DNA of 64,000 nt from Mixophyes australis (Eukaryota > Chordata > Amphibia > Anura > Limnodynastidae), in the NCBI GenBank assembly GCA_036250195.1, contig JAVHZZ010000002.1, positions 279,702,960 through 279,766,959 on the forward strand, given 5' to 3'. The notes beneath the pieces are model-generated. The model saw nothing but the letters and a program-made list of their open reading frames with translations, ran no database searches and was not told the origin of the DNA. Within the stretch, counting starts at the first letter, position 1, and every line of letters starts with the position of its first letter. The position numbers were made by a program, and so were the translations under genes. This document shows, in pieces, positions 20,724-32,800 of the stretch.

Positions 20724-22032
20724 CCTGCACCTTGGCGGGATCCATAGCGAATCCTGATGAGGAGATGATATAACCCAGGAATGCCACTGTGGACACCTCG
20801 AATTCGCATTTCTCCCGTTTTGCATACAGATGATGTTCACGCAATCTCAGTAATACCTGGCGGACCTGCTGACGATGCTGAGATAGGGATTCAGAATAAA
20901 TTAAGATGTCATCCAAATAAACAACCACTGTTTTTCCCAATAACTCACGTAATACATCGTTAATCAGATCCTGAAAGACTGCCGGAGCGTTGCACAAACC
21001 GAATGGCATTACGAGATATTCGTAATGTCCCGAGTGGGTATTAATGGCAGTCTTCCACTCATCCCCCTTCCTGATTCGGATAAGATTGCAGGCCCCTCGG
21101 AGGTCAATTTTGGAGAATACAGTAGCTGTTTTTAATTGATCGAACAGAACAGAGATCAAGGGTAACGGATACATATTCTTAATCGTGATACTATTTAGTC
21201 CACGGAAATCGATGCAAGGCCTCAGGCTGCCATCTTTTTTAGAAACGAAAAAACAACCTGCGCCAACCGGGGACTTAGAAGGGCGGATGAACCCTTTCTC
21301 CAGGTTTTCTTTTACGTATAATTCCATGGCCTAAGTTTCGGGAAGGGATAGTGAATATAAACTCCCTTTGGGCAACTTAGAACCGGGTACCAATTCAATG
21401 GCGCAGTTGTATTCCCGGTGTGGTGGAAGTGAATCAGCTTTCTTCTTGCAAAAGACATCACTGAAGTCCTGATAGGGTACCGGCAACAATTCTGGACTAG
21501 GCTGTACAATTCTAAGAGGCAAGGTCAACCAGGACGTAGAGCACCCGGGACTCCAACGGACAATCTCCCCTGTTTTCCAATCAATAAGGGGGTTATGACT
21601 GCAAAGCCATGGATACCCCAATATCAAAGGAGCAGAGGGACAAGAGATGAGATAAAAGGAGAGCTCCTCTGTATGGAGGACTCCTACAGACAACCGAACC
21701 ATTGGAGTCCTGGCAAGAATCCTTCCCCCAGGCAAGGGGTTACCATCCAAACCACACGTGGTGATGCTTGATCCTAACATGATATGTGGAATATCAAGTG
21801 TCTGAGCCAAATGCATATCCAGAAAATTACCAGCCGCACCACTGTCAAGAAAAGCTTTCAGGTCCATGGATCTCTCACGGAAAGTTAGACGTCCAGGGAC
21901 TAATAAGGAATTGTCTGAAGAGGTAATCTGAAGACCCAAGCGCACCTCTTCACCTGCACTTAGGTTTTGGAGTTTCCCGGCTTGCTGGGACATGAACGGA
22001 CTAAGTGGCCTGGTTGACCACAATACATACAC
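20724..22032 (-). pseudogene. Element A pol, 5' part: protease and RT
   Basis: Minus-strand pol. The protease carries the aspartic site [10 protein letters not shown] (about 21850). The RT follows from 21327, with [12 protein letters not shown], the palm motif [11 protein letters not shown], and [10 protein letters not shown] at the point where element B interrupts it (20724). A TAG at 21331-21333 breaks the frame between protease and RT (PET-stop-AMELY, where CAG would give the family's usual Gln). Joining across B restores reading from DPAKVQ to AIQDW without loss of bases, which shows that B inserted into a continuous gene. Confidence 0.88.
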
Positions 22033-22831
22033 AAACCTAGTGAGCGTCTTCTGGAGCGTTCCTCCGGAGGCAAGCGATAAGCGCCCAATTGCATAGGTTC
22101 AGAGGAATCGGGCAAGGTTTTATCAGAGCTTGTGAAAACGTCCATCGGAGCAGCGGACTCCCATTCAGCCTTTCTCTCTCTGATCCGACGATCAATTTTT
22201 ATGACAAGTTGCATCAGGTTCTCCAGCGTGTCGGACATCGGATACTGAACTAAGGAATCCTTAATCTGCTCAGTAAGTCCTAAGCGAAATTGGCTTCGCA
22301 ATGCTGGGTCGTTCCAGGCGCTATCAGTGGACCATGGCCGAAATTCCGCACAATACTCTTCCACTGAGCGACGTTCTTGCCTTAGCGTAGGAGATGAGCC
22401 TCAGCTGAGGCTACCCTGTCCGGGTCATCGTACAATAACCCCAGAGCTTGAAAGAAGGCACCCACAGACTGTAAGGCTGGACTTGTGGAAGGCAAGGAGA
22501 AGGCCCAAGACTGCGGGTCGCCCTGGAGTAATGAGATGATGATCCCTACCCTCTGCTGTTCGGAACCAGAGGAACGTGGTTTCAGACGGAAGTACAATTT
22601 GCAGCTCTCTTTGAAATTACGGAAGGCTGGCCTGCTTCCAGAGAATCAGTCAGGCAAATTGATTTTAGGCTCCGGTGCGTCACCAGCGGGAACTTGCTGG
22701 AGCTGCCGGTCTCTGGAAACCCCTTCTTGGACTGCCAGACGCTGAGATAAAGTCTGCACCACTTGAGAAACCGCCTGTATCTGGTTGGCCAGAATCTGGG
22801 CTGGGGACAGATTCGATTCTTCTCCGTTCAT
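21960..22831 (-). pseudogene. Element A gag
   Basis: Minus-strand gag of a sushi-like chromovirus. It starts at the ATG at 22829-22831 (MNGEESNLSPAQILANQIQ), just inside the self-primer site, and ends with a CCHC zinc knuckle ([14 protein letters not shown] near 22010). The middle is broken: reading resumes in other frames at about 22600 and 22380, so at least two frameshifts or stops are present. The product would form the particle shell and bind RNA. The gag end overlaps the protease frame. Confidence 0.8.
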
Positions 22832-22855
22832 GGCCGTATGATACCAATCTTCCTG

Positions 22856-22867
22856 TGCCGGTTATAA
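22856..22867 (-). promoter_or_regulatory. Self-primer binding site of element A
   Basis: Immediately after the 5' LTR (minus strand) the sequence is T-TATAACCGGCA rather than a TGG-start tRNA site. An 11-nt exact complement, TGCCGGTTATA on the minus strand, lies in the LTR at 23277-23287, 30-31 nt below a TATTTAG box (23311-23317), i.e. at the predicted RNA 5' end. This is the arrangement of the Tf1/sushi self-priming group. Confidence 0.75.
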
Positions 22868-23572
22868 TGTTAGGAACTCCCAAGTCAGTACAGTGAAACT
22901 CGAGAACTACTCAGAAGGCCAGGTGTTCGCTGGAGCCCCTAGTGGTGGGGACAGACTGGGCTGCGGGCCGACCGAGGGTTGAGTAACGTATACTGACTTA
23001 AAGGAGTTCCCAGGAGAGGAGTGATTGGTGGACTGTAGTATAAGAAGAATCCTAGGTCAAAAGGTCACAGGCACAGATGCAATATCCAAGGGCAAGCGAA
23101 GGGTCAAACTCACAGGCTGAGAAGCAAAATCCGATTTCCAGGCAAAAGATCAAGGTCAGAAGAGAAGGGTCACAGGTCCAATAACAAGCAGGGGTCAAAA
23201 CACGGGTGATCAAATCTAAGGTAGCAGGAACCAAAATGGATAGCACAAGCAGGCAGCAGAACTGAGGACAAAACGCTATAACCGGCAATGAGGCAGCAGG
23301 CCTCATTGCCCTAAATACTGAAGCAGACCAATGAGAGCCTAGTTCTCTAATTGCCCACAAGCTGTTCTAATTAGCCTTCAGGCTTGCCCCGCTGTTGCGC
23401 ACGCGCCCGGCTGCTCTGTAATGCCGGGACGTGGTGCTGGACGAGAGAGCTTCTTACCGTTGCCATGGCAACGTCTGACGAGCCCCCGGAAGTGACGTCC
23501 CGGTCGCCATAGCGACGGCCGGGATGGAGACAGGGGAGTCGCGGCGGCTGGGCACCGCCGCGGCTCGTAACA
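22868..23572 (-). repeat. 5' LTR of element A
   Basis: 705 bp, same length as its partner. It contains the TATA-like box (23311-23317) and predicted transcript start near 23287. Followed by CAGAT (23573-23577), the target duplication. Confidence 0.93.
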
Positions 23573-23578
23573 CAGATT

Positions 23579-23853
23579 TTGCAAGATAACACCCCATGCG
23601 GCAAAATTACATTCTTGGCGTGCAAACTGGACTCGCTATGCCTCTTTGCTCTAGCGACCAACTCAGATCCTCGGAAGGCCCCCAAAAACGCCAAGGAGAA
23701 GGCTGTGCTAAACAGTAGCATCTCGTACTCATCTAAAGTGACCTGACCTAGGCACAGCAGCAGCTTACAAAGGATGGGAACCGTGATTGGCAGCCGGGGG
23801 TCCGCTGGCGTAGGCCGAACCTTCCCCCAACCTTTTAGTGCCTTGGCAATCAA
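23579..23853 (-). pseudogene. Tyrosine recombinase, N-terminal/central part (Ngaro element C)
   Basis: First catalytic half of the recombinase. The segment PILCKLLLCLG...FSLAFLGAFRGSELV carries the conserved catalytic arginine in the GAFRGSELV block, equivalent to FLR-x-SEL in the family. It runs up to the CAGAT duplication at 23573-23577, where element A enters. The remaining H-x-x-R and Tyr are at 12077-12439. Confidence 0.8.
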
Positions 23854-23969
23854 AAACCCCTTTGTGACGTCCAGTGAACCATGTTATTGTGACATGACTG
23901 AGATGCCCGCTAATGTGAAGGCCATGCTGGCTTTTGAAGCCCCTCTGGAATACTTATCCCACATAAAAG

Positions 23970-24670
23970 CTATAATGGCCTCTCTCTGACCTGAGTCCGA
24001 CTGCTCCCTGTGGCTGAGGAAGTGAGACCACTGCTTTCAGGCTGCCTGATAGACTTGCAGGGTTTGAGGGAGCTACGGCCTGTTCCAGAAGCCCCCTTAT
24101 GCCGGCTTGATGATCTGCCAAACACAAGAGGGACACGGAATGCCAACATTATCAGCTTGGGGGGCCAAATTACGAAACCTACTCCAGTGGAACGCGACAA
24201 TGCGCCGGCCAAGCTGTTCTGTACCCCAGGAACATGTCTTGCTTTGAACGATATGTCATGTTGTGGACAGGACAAGATAAGATGTTGCAGCAAGGAAATC
24301 ACGTGATGTAATGACGCGCTCTGTTTGTTGATAGATTGAACCACTCCCAGATTGTCGCACCAAAAAACTATGTGCTTGCTCCGCAATGCGGGCGTCCACA
24401 GCTCTATTGCCACAACAATCGGGAACAGCCCAAGTACCAGAAGATTCTTAGTAATGCCTGTCTGATGCCAACTATCCAGCCAGCGCTCGGCGCACCGTGC
24501 CTGTCCAAATACGCCCCAAAACCAAACGCTCCCGACGCATCAGTAAACAGGTTGATTTTGAAATTTTCAATGGGGGAATGGCCAAATTCGCCTGCCGTTA
24601 AATTCCCGAACGAAGAATAGCCAAATCTGTAAATCGTCTCTGATTTCTCTGGACAAGCAAATGGCCGCAT
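23970..24670 (-). pseudogene. RNase H of Ngaro element C
   Basis: Two overlapping frames give the domain: LFTDASGAFGFGAYL at about 24560 (first catalytic Asp) and, after a frameshift near 24410, HIVFWCDNLGVVQSINKQS and GVQNSLAGALSR (usually N-x-x-AD-x-LSR). The missing Asp in NSLAGALSR and the frameshift indicate a dead copy. It directly follows RT and precedes the recombinase, as expected for DIRS-like pol. Confidence 0.75.
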
Positions 24671-25253
24671 GTGGCCTATTTCTGCCAGCAGTCGTTCTTT
24701 GCAGCTTCCTACAAAACACTCTCCCCATGGGAATCACCCGGCAGGCAAAATTGAACAGGCCCAATAACGACTGCACCTGTCTCAATGAACATGAACTGGA
24801 ACCTACCACCACCGCAAGGACTTTGTCAGAGGGAAGTCTGCATAGCCCCACTGACGTATCGATCTCTATGTCCAAAAATGACAAACGCACAGTAGGGCCC
24901 TCGGGTTTTATCTGCGGCAATGGGGACACCTAGTGCGGTAAACAAAGCTTGTATGGAGAACAACATATCCTGACAACCTGAAGAGTCCGGTGGGTTGATA
25001 ACCAAAAAATCATCAAGTGCGCAATCCACTTGCAACCCATTCCCGCCTGGATGCACCAGTGCAAGAAACTGCTAAACTTTTCAGAAAGGGAGCATGATAT
25101 AGAACAACCCATTGGTAAACAGCGGTCAATATAATACCGCCCACGATCTTTAAAACCCATATACTGATACGGCTCCGAGTGAAGGGGCAACAAATGGAAA
25201 GCAGACTCAATATCGATCTTAGCCAGAAGGGATCCTCTCCCGCATTCTTGCAC
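24567..25253 (-). pseudogene. Reverse transcriptase of Ngaro element C
   Basis: Read on the minus strand in three frames: LLAKIDIESAFHLLPLH (motif A, catalytic Asp) at about 25230; CLPMGCSISCSLSEKFSSFLHW (motif B) at about 25125; then CALDDFLVI (motif C; normally YLDDFL) at about 25020; then SFLDIEIDT and LLGLFNFACRVIPMG. The KIDIESAFRLLP and LPMGCSISC wording is characteristic of DIRS/Ngaro RT rather than gypsy. At least two frameshifts break the gene, one at the motif B/C boundary. Confidence 0.8.
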
Positions 25254-25473
25254 TAGGGCCAGGGCAGACTCGAATGACTGATAGCTAACTGAGCTAAGGG
25301 AGGTGTCGATGGCGTCATTAATGGATTGGCCAGCGGGGTAGGAAAGGTAGGTAGTGAATTAGCTTAAACTTACCCACCGCATTCTTGGGCACTACACCTA
25401 AAACAAGGTTGGGAATAGGAGGCAGTTGGCCCAATCATGCGACCCAAACTAATTTATTACCCTATCTTCTTGT

Positions 25474-26711
25474 CTAAAACTTCGGGGAAGGCGAGTGCTG
25501 ACGTAAGATTAAATGGGGCTGCCGTAGTTTAAAACCAAAATGAAAACCATTGTGAAGCAAGGTTGGCGTGTCCCGATCATGGCAAATTCTCAGCCTTTTG
25601 TCCAATTCCGCCAGATTAATTGGCAATGGGCCCTTGACGAGAAAGAGCTGTTGTTGCCCCTCTTCCCCTACCGCCATTACCCCGGGCATGCACGCATTTG
25701 GCAGTGGGATGCTGCCCGCCGCACGACGCCCAGGTGTGCTTGAATCTACTTGCTGCACCTCGCTGACATGATCCGGAATTGAAATCATAGCATTTTCCTA
25801 GGAAACCTCTTGCCCGAGCCAACATCTGCTACCTGACTACTCGGCCTCATCAATTCCAACCAAGTATCGATGTCCTTCGACCCTAATGGTAGCTTCTCAA
25901 GTCCACTCATACACTTCCTAAAAACTTTGTCATACGCTCTCCAAATGAATGATCTGTTCTTTACAAACACACCACTAATCAGATGCAAATACCTCCAAAC
26001 CTCTGCGTGCTCGCTAGGCCTAGACTCTGTGTACACCGCTGCAAAGACGCAGAAGCAATTCACCCATCTGGGAAACAAGCGATATCTGTCCTCTCCCATG
26101 CCCGTCCTCTCAAGTGCCGCCGTCAGGGCCTTTTTATCATCCCCAGTAAGCGCAAACATGTCCACGTACTTTTCACGCTTGATTTTATCCCGCACACTCG
26201 GCCTGATCCCGTAAGTTGACTCTAAATTCTCAACCCGATCTAAATCACTGAACCTCATTATCGGCTCTGGGCTACCCGACCGTGGTGATTGTTTTGTGTG
26301 CTTGCCTAACAACTCTGCTTCTAGAATCCTAATCAGTTTCTTAGGCCTATCCTTGGAGTCTGATGACTCGCCACTGGTAGTTGAAACAGGTAAACCTAGC
26401 TGCTGTGACTTGTGCGTAATTAAACCAGAGCACTCATCCACAGGCGCTGGATTCCCTGAACCGGAAGCCGTGTCCTCATTTGACCCCAACGCTGAAGCAG
26501 CCGCGACCGTAACTGAAGCAACCAGTCTCCCAGAGCTGGCAGGCTTCGGCTCCCCGAATTCCTCTGCAGGAGTCCTCCCATGTGAGTGCGACCCTGAGTG
26601 GCCATGACTGACCGGTACCGCTTCTGGCTCAATGTGAATGAGAATACTGCTCCTCTCGACACCGCGGGGGGGAGGGGGATCTAACGTACCGCATCCGGGG
26701 CAGATCCTCAC
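25474..26711 (-). pseudogene. gag-like protein and finger of Ngaro element C
   Basis: A 308-codon frame (26711-25785) rich in Ser/Pro/Gly at its start, with a helical core in the second half (residues about 150-290: FSDLDRVENLESTYG, SEHAEVWRYLHLISG). After a one-base shift near 25797 the protein continues into a cysteine-rich finger (CYDFNSGSCQRGAASRFKH...CGGQHPTAKC at about 25780-25690), the CCCH-like motif typical of DIRS/Ngaro gag. A further frame (25788-25474) holds KGPLPINLAELDKRL and LHNGFHFGF, the segment preceding RT in this group. The protein would package the RNA. Broken by frameshifts. Confidence 0.7.
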
Positions 26712-27000
26712 CGTGAACGACCGGTGACACGAAATCTATCGGTGCGAAGGGCCATTGCAATGGGTTATCGAGGCTCGCATGGTGATAATCAATAACTACG
26801 TTAGCCTGCGTGTTACTTTGTCCCGCGTATGGGCCGCCCATCGCTGCGCGATCAGGGGAATGAACCAACATTGACCCATATATGCTGACTGCTGGTGGAG
26901 ATAAGGATTGGAGGTAAAGGTGAAGTTTCACAGACATTTCACTCCTTGCCGGGAAAATGCGTGCTCCACCGCGATCAAACGCCGCAGGGTCCAGGGGCTG

Positions 27001-27931
27001 ACATTCAAGGGTGCTATGCGGGAAAATGTCTGTGCCCGGCCGAGAAATAGACTGGTAAAGGGCCCGTCTCGCCGGAATTTAAAATTATAAAATTATAAAA
27101 TTGCGCCCCCCAGGATAAACCTCTGGTACTTTGCGACAAAAATGGGCTAGGGGAAAAGTATAGCTGGTGAGGGGCTGGGGGGTTAGTAATATGTGCACCC
27201 ACAGAATGGGATGTAATGGGGGGTGTTATGGGGCATAGCAAGAAATTCCCTGGGCTATTAAAGCCTGCAGCTCCCCCTGGTGGCCAAATGAGCTCATGGC
27301 CACCTCCCCTCCCTGAGCTGGCCGCGGGAGGAGTCATGCAGGCAGCTTGGACCGAGGCAGGCCTGGATGAGGAAGATGGAGAGGGACTCCCGTCCAGCCC
27401 CACCTGTGTGTAGTCAGCAGTGTCCATGGGCACCTCGCCCTGCACCCTGCGCATGTGCGAACCAGCCGGCAACTCATTCTGAGCTGCCCAGTCATGCGAC
27501 TTCCGGCTGCCGCATCCCTGGACTGAGGACCCCACCGGGAGAGAGGCCGGGGAAGGAGCCCCGCTGAAGGAGGTGGCTGGGGGGACAGGTCGAGCTATAG
27601 CCCAGGAAGCCGGGGAGGGTGTAGAGCAAGATGGTGACCGGAGCTGGAGGGGGAGTGGGACCAAAGCTGCGCCGGGCGAATGGAGGGTCTTTTAGGACGG
27701 GGCATGCTGAAAAACTGGCTAGGAAACAGAGGGCAGCAAATTAAGGGAGTAAAGAGGGGCTTAGAATGACAATAACAGATGGAAGTAACAATGGGTAAAA
27801 GGAGAAGGAGGGAGGAGGAGGGGAGAGAGGGAGCAACAGGGAAGAAAAAAGAAGGGGACAGATTAACAGAAAGCAGGAACCAGTGAAAATAATTACAACA
27901 GGAGAAAACAATAGTACACAAGGCAAAGATA
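27001..27931. other. Unassigned stretch between elements C and D
   Basis: GC-rich at 27110-27660 and purine-rich (GGAG/AGAA) at 27720-27930. A minus-strand open frame of 216 codons (27664-27014) is Pro/Ser-rich and starts with TTG, not ATG. It may be Ngaro leader sequence by position only. No repeats or motifs otherwise. Confidence 0.4.
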
Positions 27932-28251
27932 GCAAACGAATGGGTAAACGTAACGGACCAATCAAGACCTGGAAGCATTTCTAAGGTGTTACTGTTTGAA
28001 CCAACAATCTTCCTGGAGTGAACTTTTTCCTTGGGCAGAATTTACTCATAATAACCACCAACACGAGTCTACAGGTAACTCTCCCTTTTTTATCATGTAA
28101 GTCCTATTCTCCCCACCTTCTCCGATCTATCTGATTCCTCCGTACCTGCCGCACAAGACTTGGTCTGTGAAGAGGATATTCATGCTCCACGTCTGTTGGC
28201 GAAATTTCTGCAGGATTCTTGCACCACCCGCAAGAGAGAGGGGGAGGATAC
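27932..28251 (+). pseudogene. Internal fragment of an upstream D-family copy (D')
   Basis: Plus-strand piece of a second copy of element D pol: integrase C-terminal region (equivalent to 32330-32570) fused directly to the very end of the chromodomain (equivalent to 33012-33102), so about 440 bp is deleted, at a short shared GGTCT. It ends in the same polypurine tract and abuts the LTR at 28252. It shares with D the same TAA in the NG-x-TER integrase motif, so both derive from one mutated copy. Confidence 0.8.
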
Positions 28252-28879
28252 TGTCAGGTGCCGCCTCCGCACCTACGCAGGGTGCCGGAGACGGACACCC
28301 TCTGCCCGGAAGAGACGTCCCGTTGCTCAACAGGATGCGATCACGTGACCGCAGCGCAATGCGCCGATTCAGTTGAGAGGCAACCCAGACGCTTCCCGGC
28401 GATCAGCTGAGACTGATCGCCGGAACTTCCTCGATAGGGCTTCCTGTCTGCCACTATTTAAAATCCACTCTGGCACCATTAGTAAGCCAGAGTATTGGTT
28501 CTAACCAGCTCCAGAATTTAGTTTATATTCCTGTTCCTGACCTCCTGTGTATTTGACTCCTTGGCTTGTTTGACCTCTCTTCCGGATATCCCTTGTACTT
28601 CGCTGCCCGCACTGGTATTCACCTTTGGACTGTTCCTGACTACTCTTGCCTACTCTCCGTGGTACCTCGCTTCCTTGGTTTCAACTCGGCCTGTCTGACT
28701 ACCCTATTCTCTGCACTGGTGACTTCCTGGGAGAACCGCGACCTGCACATCGCACGCAGCCAAGCCCAAACCTCCTTGCGGGGGTCCCTGGTGAACACCG
28801 ATGGTGTGTTAGACTCCGTGCCTCTCAGGTTAGTAGCGCTAATACCAGTCGGTGATATTCTCTGTGTAAAAGTGTGACA
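28252..28879 (+). repeat. Left/shared LTR of element D
   Basis: 628 bp. TATTTAAA at 28455-28462, predicted transcript start and primer donor GCCAGAGTATT at 28496-28506, U5 block at about 28774-28798. Acts as 3' LTR for fragment D' and 5' LTR for D. It lacks about 12 bp (a TCACGCATGCGTGATG palindrome region) found in the right LTR. Confidence 0.92.
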
Positions 28880-28892
28880 GAATACTATGGCC
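28880..28892 (+). promoter_or_regulatory. Self-primer binding site of element D
   Basis: GAATACTATGGCC between LTR and gag. Its reverse complement GGCCATAGTATTC matches the LTR's GCCAGAGTATT (28496-28506) at 10 of 11 positions. The LTR site lies 31-32 nt below TATTTAAA. No tRNA-type TGG start. Confidence 0.7.
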
Positions 28893-29815
28893 ATGAGCGG
28901 ACCGGACGAACCTTCGGCCCGCGACTTATTACTTCACCTCGGTCAGAGAGTGGAACGACAAAAATCCAACCAGGCACAATTATTGCAATGCATTCAGGGA
29001 GTCATCTCCCATCTGGACTCCTTACAACCATTGCCACCTACCACACCCTCTGCTGCATCAGATCCTACCATCCCTGCTAGGGGTGCTACTGTCAGAGGCC
29101 TCCGTCTTCCTCCTCCCAAGAAATACGATGGGGATCCGCTAAAATGCCGTGGCTTCCTCAACCAGTGCTCTATTCAATTAGAATTGGTTCCGGAGAAATT
29201 CTCGTCAGAGCTAAAGTGGCCTATTTGATTTCGCTCCTCTCAGGGCAAGCATTGGCCTGGGCTTCCCCTCTCTGGGAACGGGATGACCCTATACTGCAAA
29301 ATTCTGTGGTCTTCATTGAAAGATTCCGTAAGGTATTTGATGAACCCGGAAGAATCTCTTCGGCCGCCTCCCGTCTCCTAGGATTACGCCAAGGCTCTCT
29401 TACAGCTGGACAATATGCGGTGCAATTTTGGACCCTTGCAGCCGAACTCCGATGGAACGATGAAGCTCTCATCGCTACCTTCTGCCAAGGTCTTAATGAG
29501 CGTATCATGGATGATTTAGCTTCTCGTGATCTTCCTTCCAATCTGGATGACCTCATATCCCTTTGTATTAAGGTGGACATCCGCCACAAGGAACGTGCTC
29601 TCGAACGGGACCACACTCGCCGGCCGTTTCCTCATCTAGCACCCAACTTTATTCCTCCTACTCCACCTGCAGAAGAACCTATGCAGATCGGCCGTTCTCG
29701 TCTGTCCCCAGAGAAACGTGAGAGACATATGAAAAACCGCCTCTGTTTGCATTGCGGTGAACCAGGACATCTTCTCTCCGTTTGTCCCAAGAGGCCGGGA
29801 AACGCCACCTCCTAG
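28887..29815 (+). pseudogene. Element D gag
   Basis: Starts MAMSGPDEPSARDLLLHL, close to the B gag start, and ends in an intact CCHC knuckle (CLHCGEPGHLLSVC, about 29745-29790). A one-base deletion near 29210 moves the frame: the first 114 codons stop at 29228, and the rest (29144-29815) continues in another frame with WASPLWERDDP, FDEPGRISSAAS and EEPMQIGRSRLS. Apart from this the gene is well preserved. Confidence 0.85.
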
Positions 29816-32800
29816 GTGATAATAGGGAGGTCAACCTAGGACCCCAGTCCCTTTCTCCCTACCTTCGGAAGGAGTCAGAGTTTTTGATGCCAGTCACCCT
29901 GGTTTTTCCCTAATGGCCCATTTACTACCTGAGCCTTTGTGGACTCGGCGTCTGCAGGGAACTTTATTTCTTCCAAACTTATGACCAAACTCTGTCTGGA
30001 TACTATCCCTTTGGCTCAATATTTGATGCTCACTGCTGTGGACGGAAATAGAGTCTCCAATGGCTCAATCTCTCTCTCTCTACTTCCCCACTCCGGATGG
30101 AGATAGGAGCACTTCACTCCGAGAGTATAAGTTTCCTTGTGCTACCCCATACAGTTAACCCTATCATCCTGGGGCTACCATGGCTGAAGCTCCATTCTCC
30201 ACAATTCGACTGGCAGCCAGCTCAAGATATCCGCTGGGGTTCATCCTGCAATAAAAGATGTGCGAGACCCGTTTTCCCATCAAAACCCAAGCTGGCCTGT
30301 CTCTGTACTTCTTCCCTGGTGGGCCTTCCTGAAGTCTACTCTGAGTTCGCTTATGTGTTCTCTAAAACCGCTTCCGAAATCCTTCCTCCTCATCGGCCTT
30401 GGGATTGCCCCATCGACCTCATCCCTGGAAAGAACATTCCTAGAGGCAGGGTATATCCGCTGTCTTTGCCCGAGACACAGGCTATGCCGGAGTATGTTAC
30501 TGAGAACCTCAGGAGCGGATTCATTAGGAAATCATCTTCTCCAGCAGGGACAAGCTTCTATTTTGTAAAGAAGAAGGACGGCTCTCTCAGATCGTGCATT
30601 GATTACAGGAGACTAAATGCCATCACGATTAAAAATCGTTACTCCCCCTTCCTTTAATCTCTGAGCTCTTTGACCGTATTCGAGGGGCACAAATCTTTAC
30701 TAAGTTGGACCTCAGGGGAGCCTACAACCTAATCAGAATTCGCAGAGGAGACGAGTGGAAAACCGCATTTAATACCAGAGACGGCCACTATGAATACCTG
30801 GTGATGCCGTTTGGGCTCAGTAACGCCCCAGCTGTCTTTCAGGACTTTGTGAACTAAATATTTAGGAATTTACTCTACCAATCAGTGGTTGTTTATTTGG
30901 ATGATATCCTAATCTTTTCACAAGACCTGTCTACTCATCTCATGCATGTCAAAGAGGTGTTTTCCCGTTTACGTGCTAATCTCCTGTTTTGCAAGCTCGA
31001 GAAATGTCTCTTCAATTGCTCTCAAGTACCCTTTCTAGTGTATATTGTATCAGGCTCCGGTCTTCGGATGGATCCAAGCAAATTGGAGGCTATTCATAAC
31101 TGGCCTCAACCTTCTGGGCTCAAGGCTACCCAGCACTTTATTGGCTTCACAAATTATTATCGCCAATTCATTAAGGGGTATTCTACGTTAATTTCCCCTA
31201 TTACTCTTCTCACTCAGAGAGGCGGGCCAATCCAAGTCTTGGCCCCCAGATGCTGTACGAGCATTTCTAGCAATCAAGGAGGCCTTCTTGTCTGCACCCA
31301 TCTTATCTCAACCCGATCAAAATAAGCCATTTTTCTTAGAGGTGGACGCATCCTCCGTTGGGATTGAAGCAGTACTGTCCCAAAAGAATTCTGAAGGCTT
31401 TCCTGTTCCTTGTGGTTTTTTCTCCAAAAGATTTTCGGCCAGTGAAGCCAACTACGGGATTGGGGATAAGGAACTTCTCGCCATCAAGACCGCCCTGTAA
31501 GAATGGCGTTATCTGTTGGAGGGGGCACGCTTTCCCATCACAGTGTATACTGATCATAAAAATCTCACTTACTTACAGTCTGCACAATGTCTGAACCCTC
31601 GACAGGCCCGTTGGTCGCTATTTTTTAACAGATTCCAGAAGATACTAACTTTCCGGCCCGGTACCAAGAATTTGCATGCTGGCGCATTATCCCGATCCTT
31701 TGATTTCTCCGATGTCTCGTCATCCATGGTTGTCAAACCTATCCTCAACCCCTCTACAATTCTAGCCTTGACCAACTCCTCTTTCAAGACCCCTCTTCCT
31801 GGTCGTTCCTTTGTCAAGAACATCTGCGCATCAAACTCTTGAGATGGGTCCACAATGCCAAATTTGCTGGTCATGCTGGAGTTAAGAAGACAGTTGCTCT
31901 CCTATCCCGCTTATACTGGTGGCCCTCGTTATCCTCGGACGTCCAGAAATACATCCGCTCTTGCGAGGTCTGCGCACAACACAAGACGCCTAGGAGATCC
32001 CCTGCTGGCCTTCTCCACCCACTGCCCATTCCAGATCTACCATGGTTCAGTATTAGCATGGACTTCATTACGGATCTTCCTGCCAGCCATGGCTTTAACA
32101 CCATCTGGGTAGTGGTGGACTGCTTTTCTAAACTAGCCCACTTCGTTCCCCTCAAGGGACTTCCCTCTGCTTCCCAGTTGGCCCATCTGTTCATTCGAGA
32201 GATCTTCCGCCTTCATGGCTGCCCGAGGGACATCATTTCTGATAGAGGAGTCCAATTTGTCTCACGATTCTGGAGGCCCTATGGCAAACAGCTGGGTATT
32301 AGTCTAAAATTCTCCTCCGGGTACCACCCGCAAAGGAATGGGTAAACGGAACGCACCAATCAAGACCTGGAAGCATTTCTAAGGTGTTACTGTTCGAACC
32401 AACAATCTTCCTGGAGTGAACTTTTTCCTTGGGCAGAATTTACTCATAATAACCACCAACACGAGTCTACAGGTAACTCTCCCTTTTTTACCATCTACGG
32501 GAGACATCCTATTCTCCCCACCTTCTCCGATCTATTTGATTCCTCCGTACCTGCCGCACAAGACTTGGTCCGCAATTTCTCCCAAATCTGGTCCCAAGTT
32601 CGTTCCAGGTTACTACTGTCTTCAAATCGGTACAAACACTTTTCTGAAACCTTCCAAGACTTCGGGTAAGAGATAAAGTGTGGTTAACTACCCCTTACCT
32701 TAGACTCAAGGTTCCCACTATGAAACTGGCTCCACGCTATATAGGGCCTTTTCCCATCTCCTCTGTGATTAATCCAGTCACTTACAGACTTCAGCTACCA

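Larger units (their letters stand above)
12440..23572 (-). mobile_element. Chromodomain Ty3/gypsy element A
   Basis: A minus-strand LTR retrotransposon with two 705-bp LTRs (5' LTR 22868-23572, 3' LTR 12440-13144) that start TG and end CA, flanked by the 5-bp duplication CAGAT. By eye about 18 positions differ between the LTRs (about 2.6%). Internal order on the minus strand is gag, protease, RT, RNase H, integrase, chromodomain, as in sushi-like chromoviruses. It is inserted in the recombinase of Ngaro element C and is itself split by element B at CCTGC (15226-15230/20724-20728). Nonsense mutations (for example at 21331-21333 and 14366-14368) make it inactive. Confidence 0.92.
23573..27000 (-). 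mobile_element. Ngaro/DIRS-type element C, 5' half
   Basis: Upstream part of the tyrosine-recombinase retrotransposon on the minus strand: gag with C-rich finger, RT, RNase H and the recombinase N-terminal half, in the order typical of DIRS-like elements. There is no LTR and no integrase. Multiple frameshifts show long decay. The 5' boundary is not defined: sequence to about 27930 (including a Pro/Ser-rich open frame without ATG at 27664-27014) may be its leader. The 3' half continues at 12439. Confidence 0.75.

Noticed and set aside
27014..27664. 216-codon Pro/Ser-rich minus-strand frame
   Set aside because: No ATG at the start, low complexity, no domain. At most Ngaro leader sequence.
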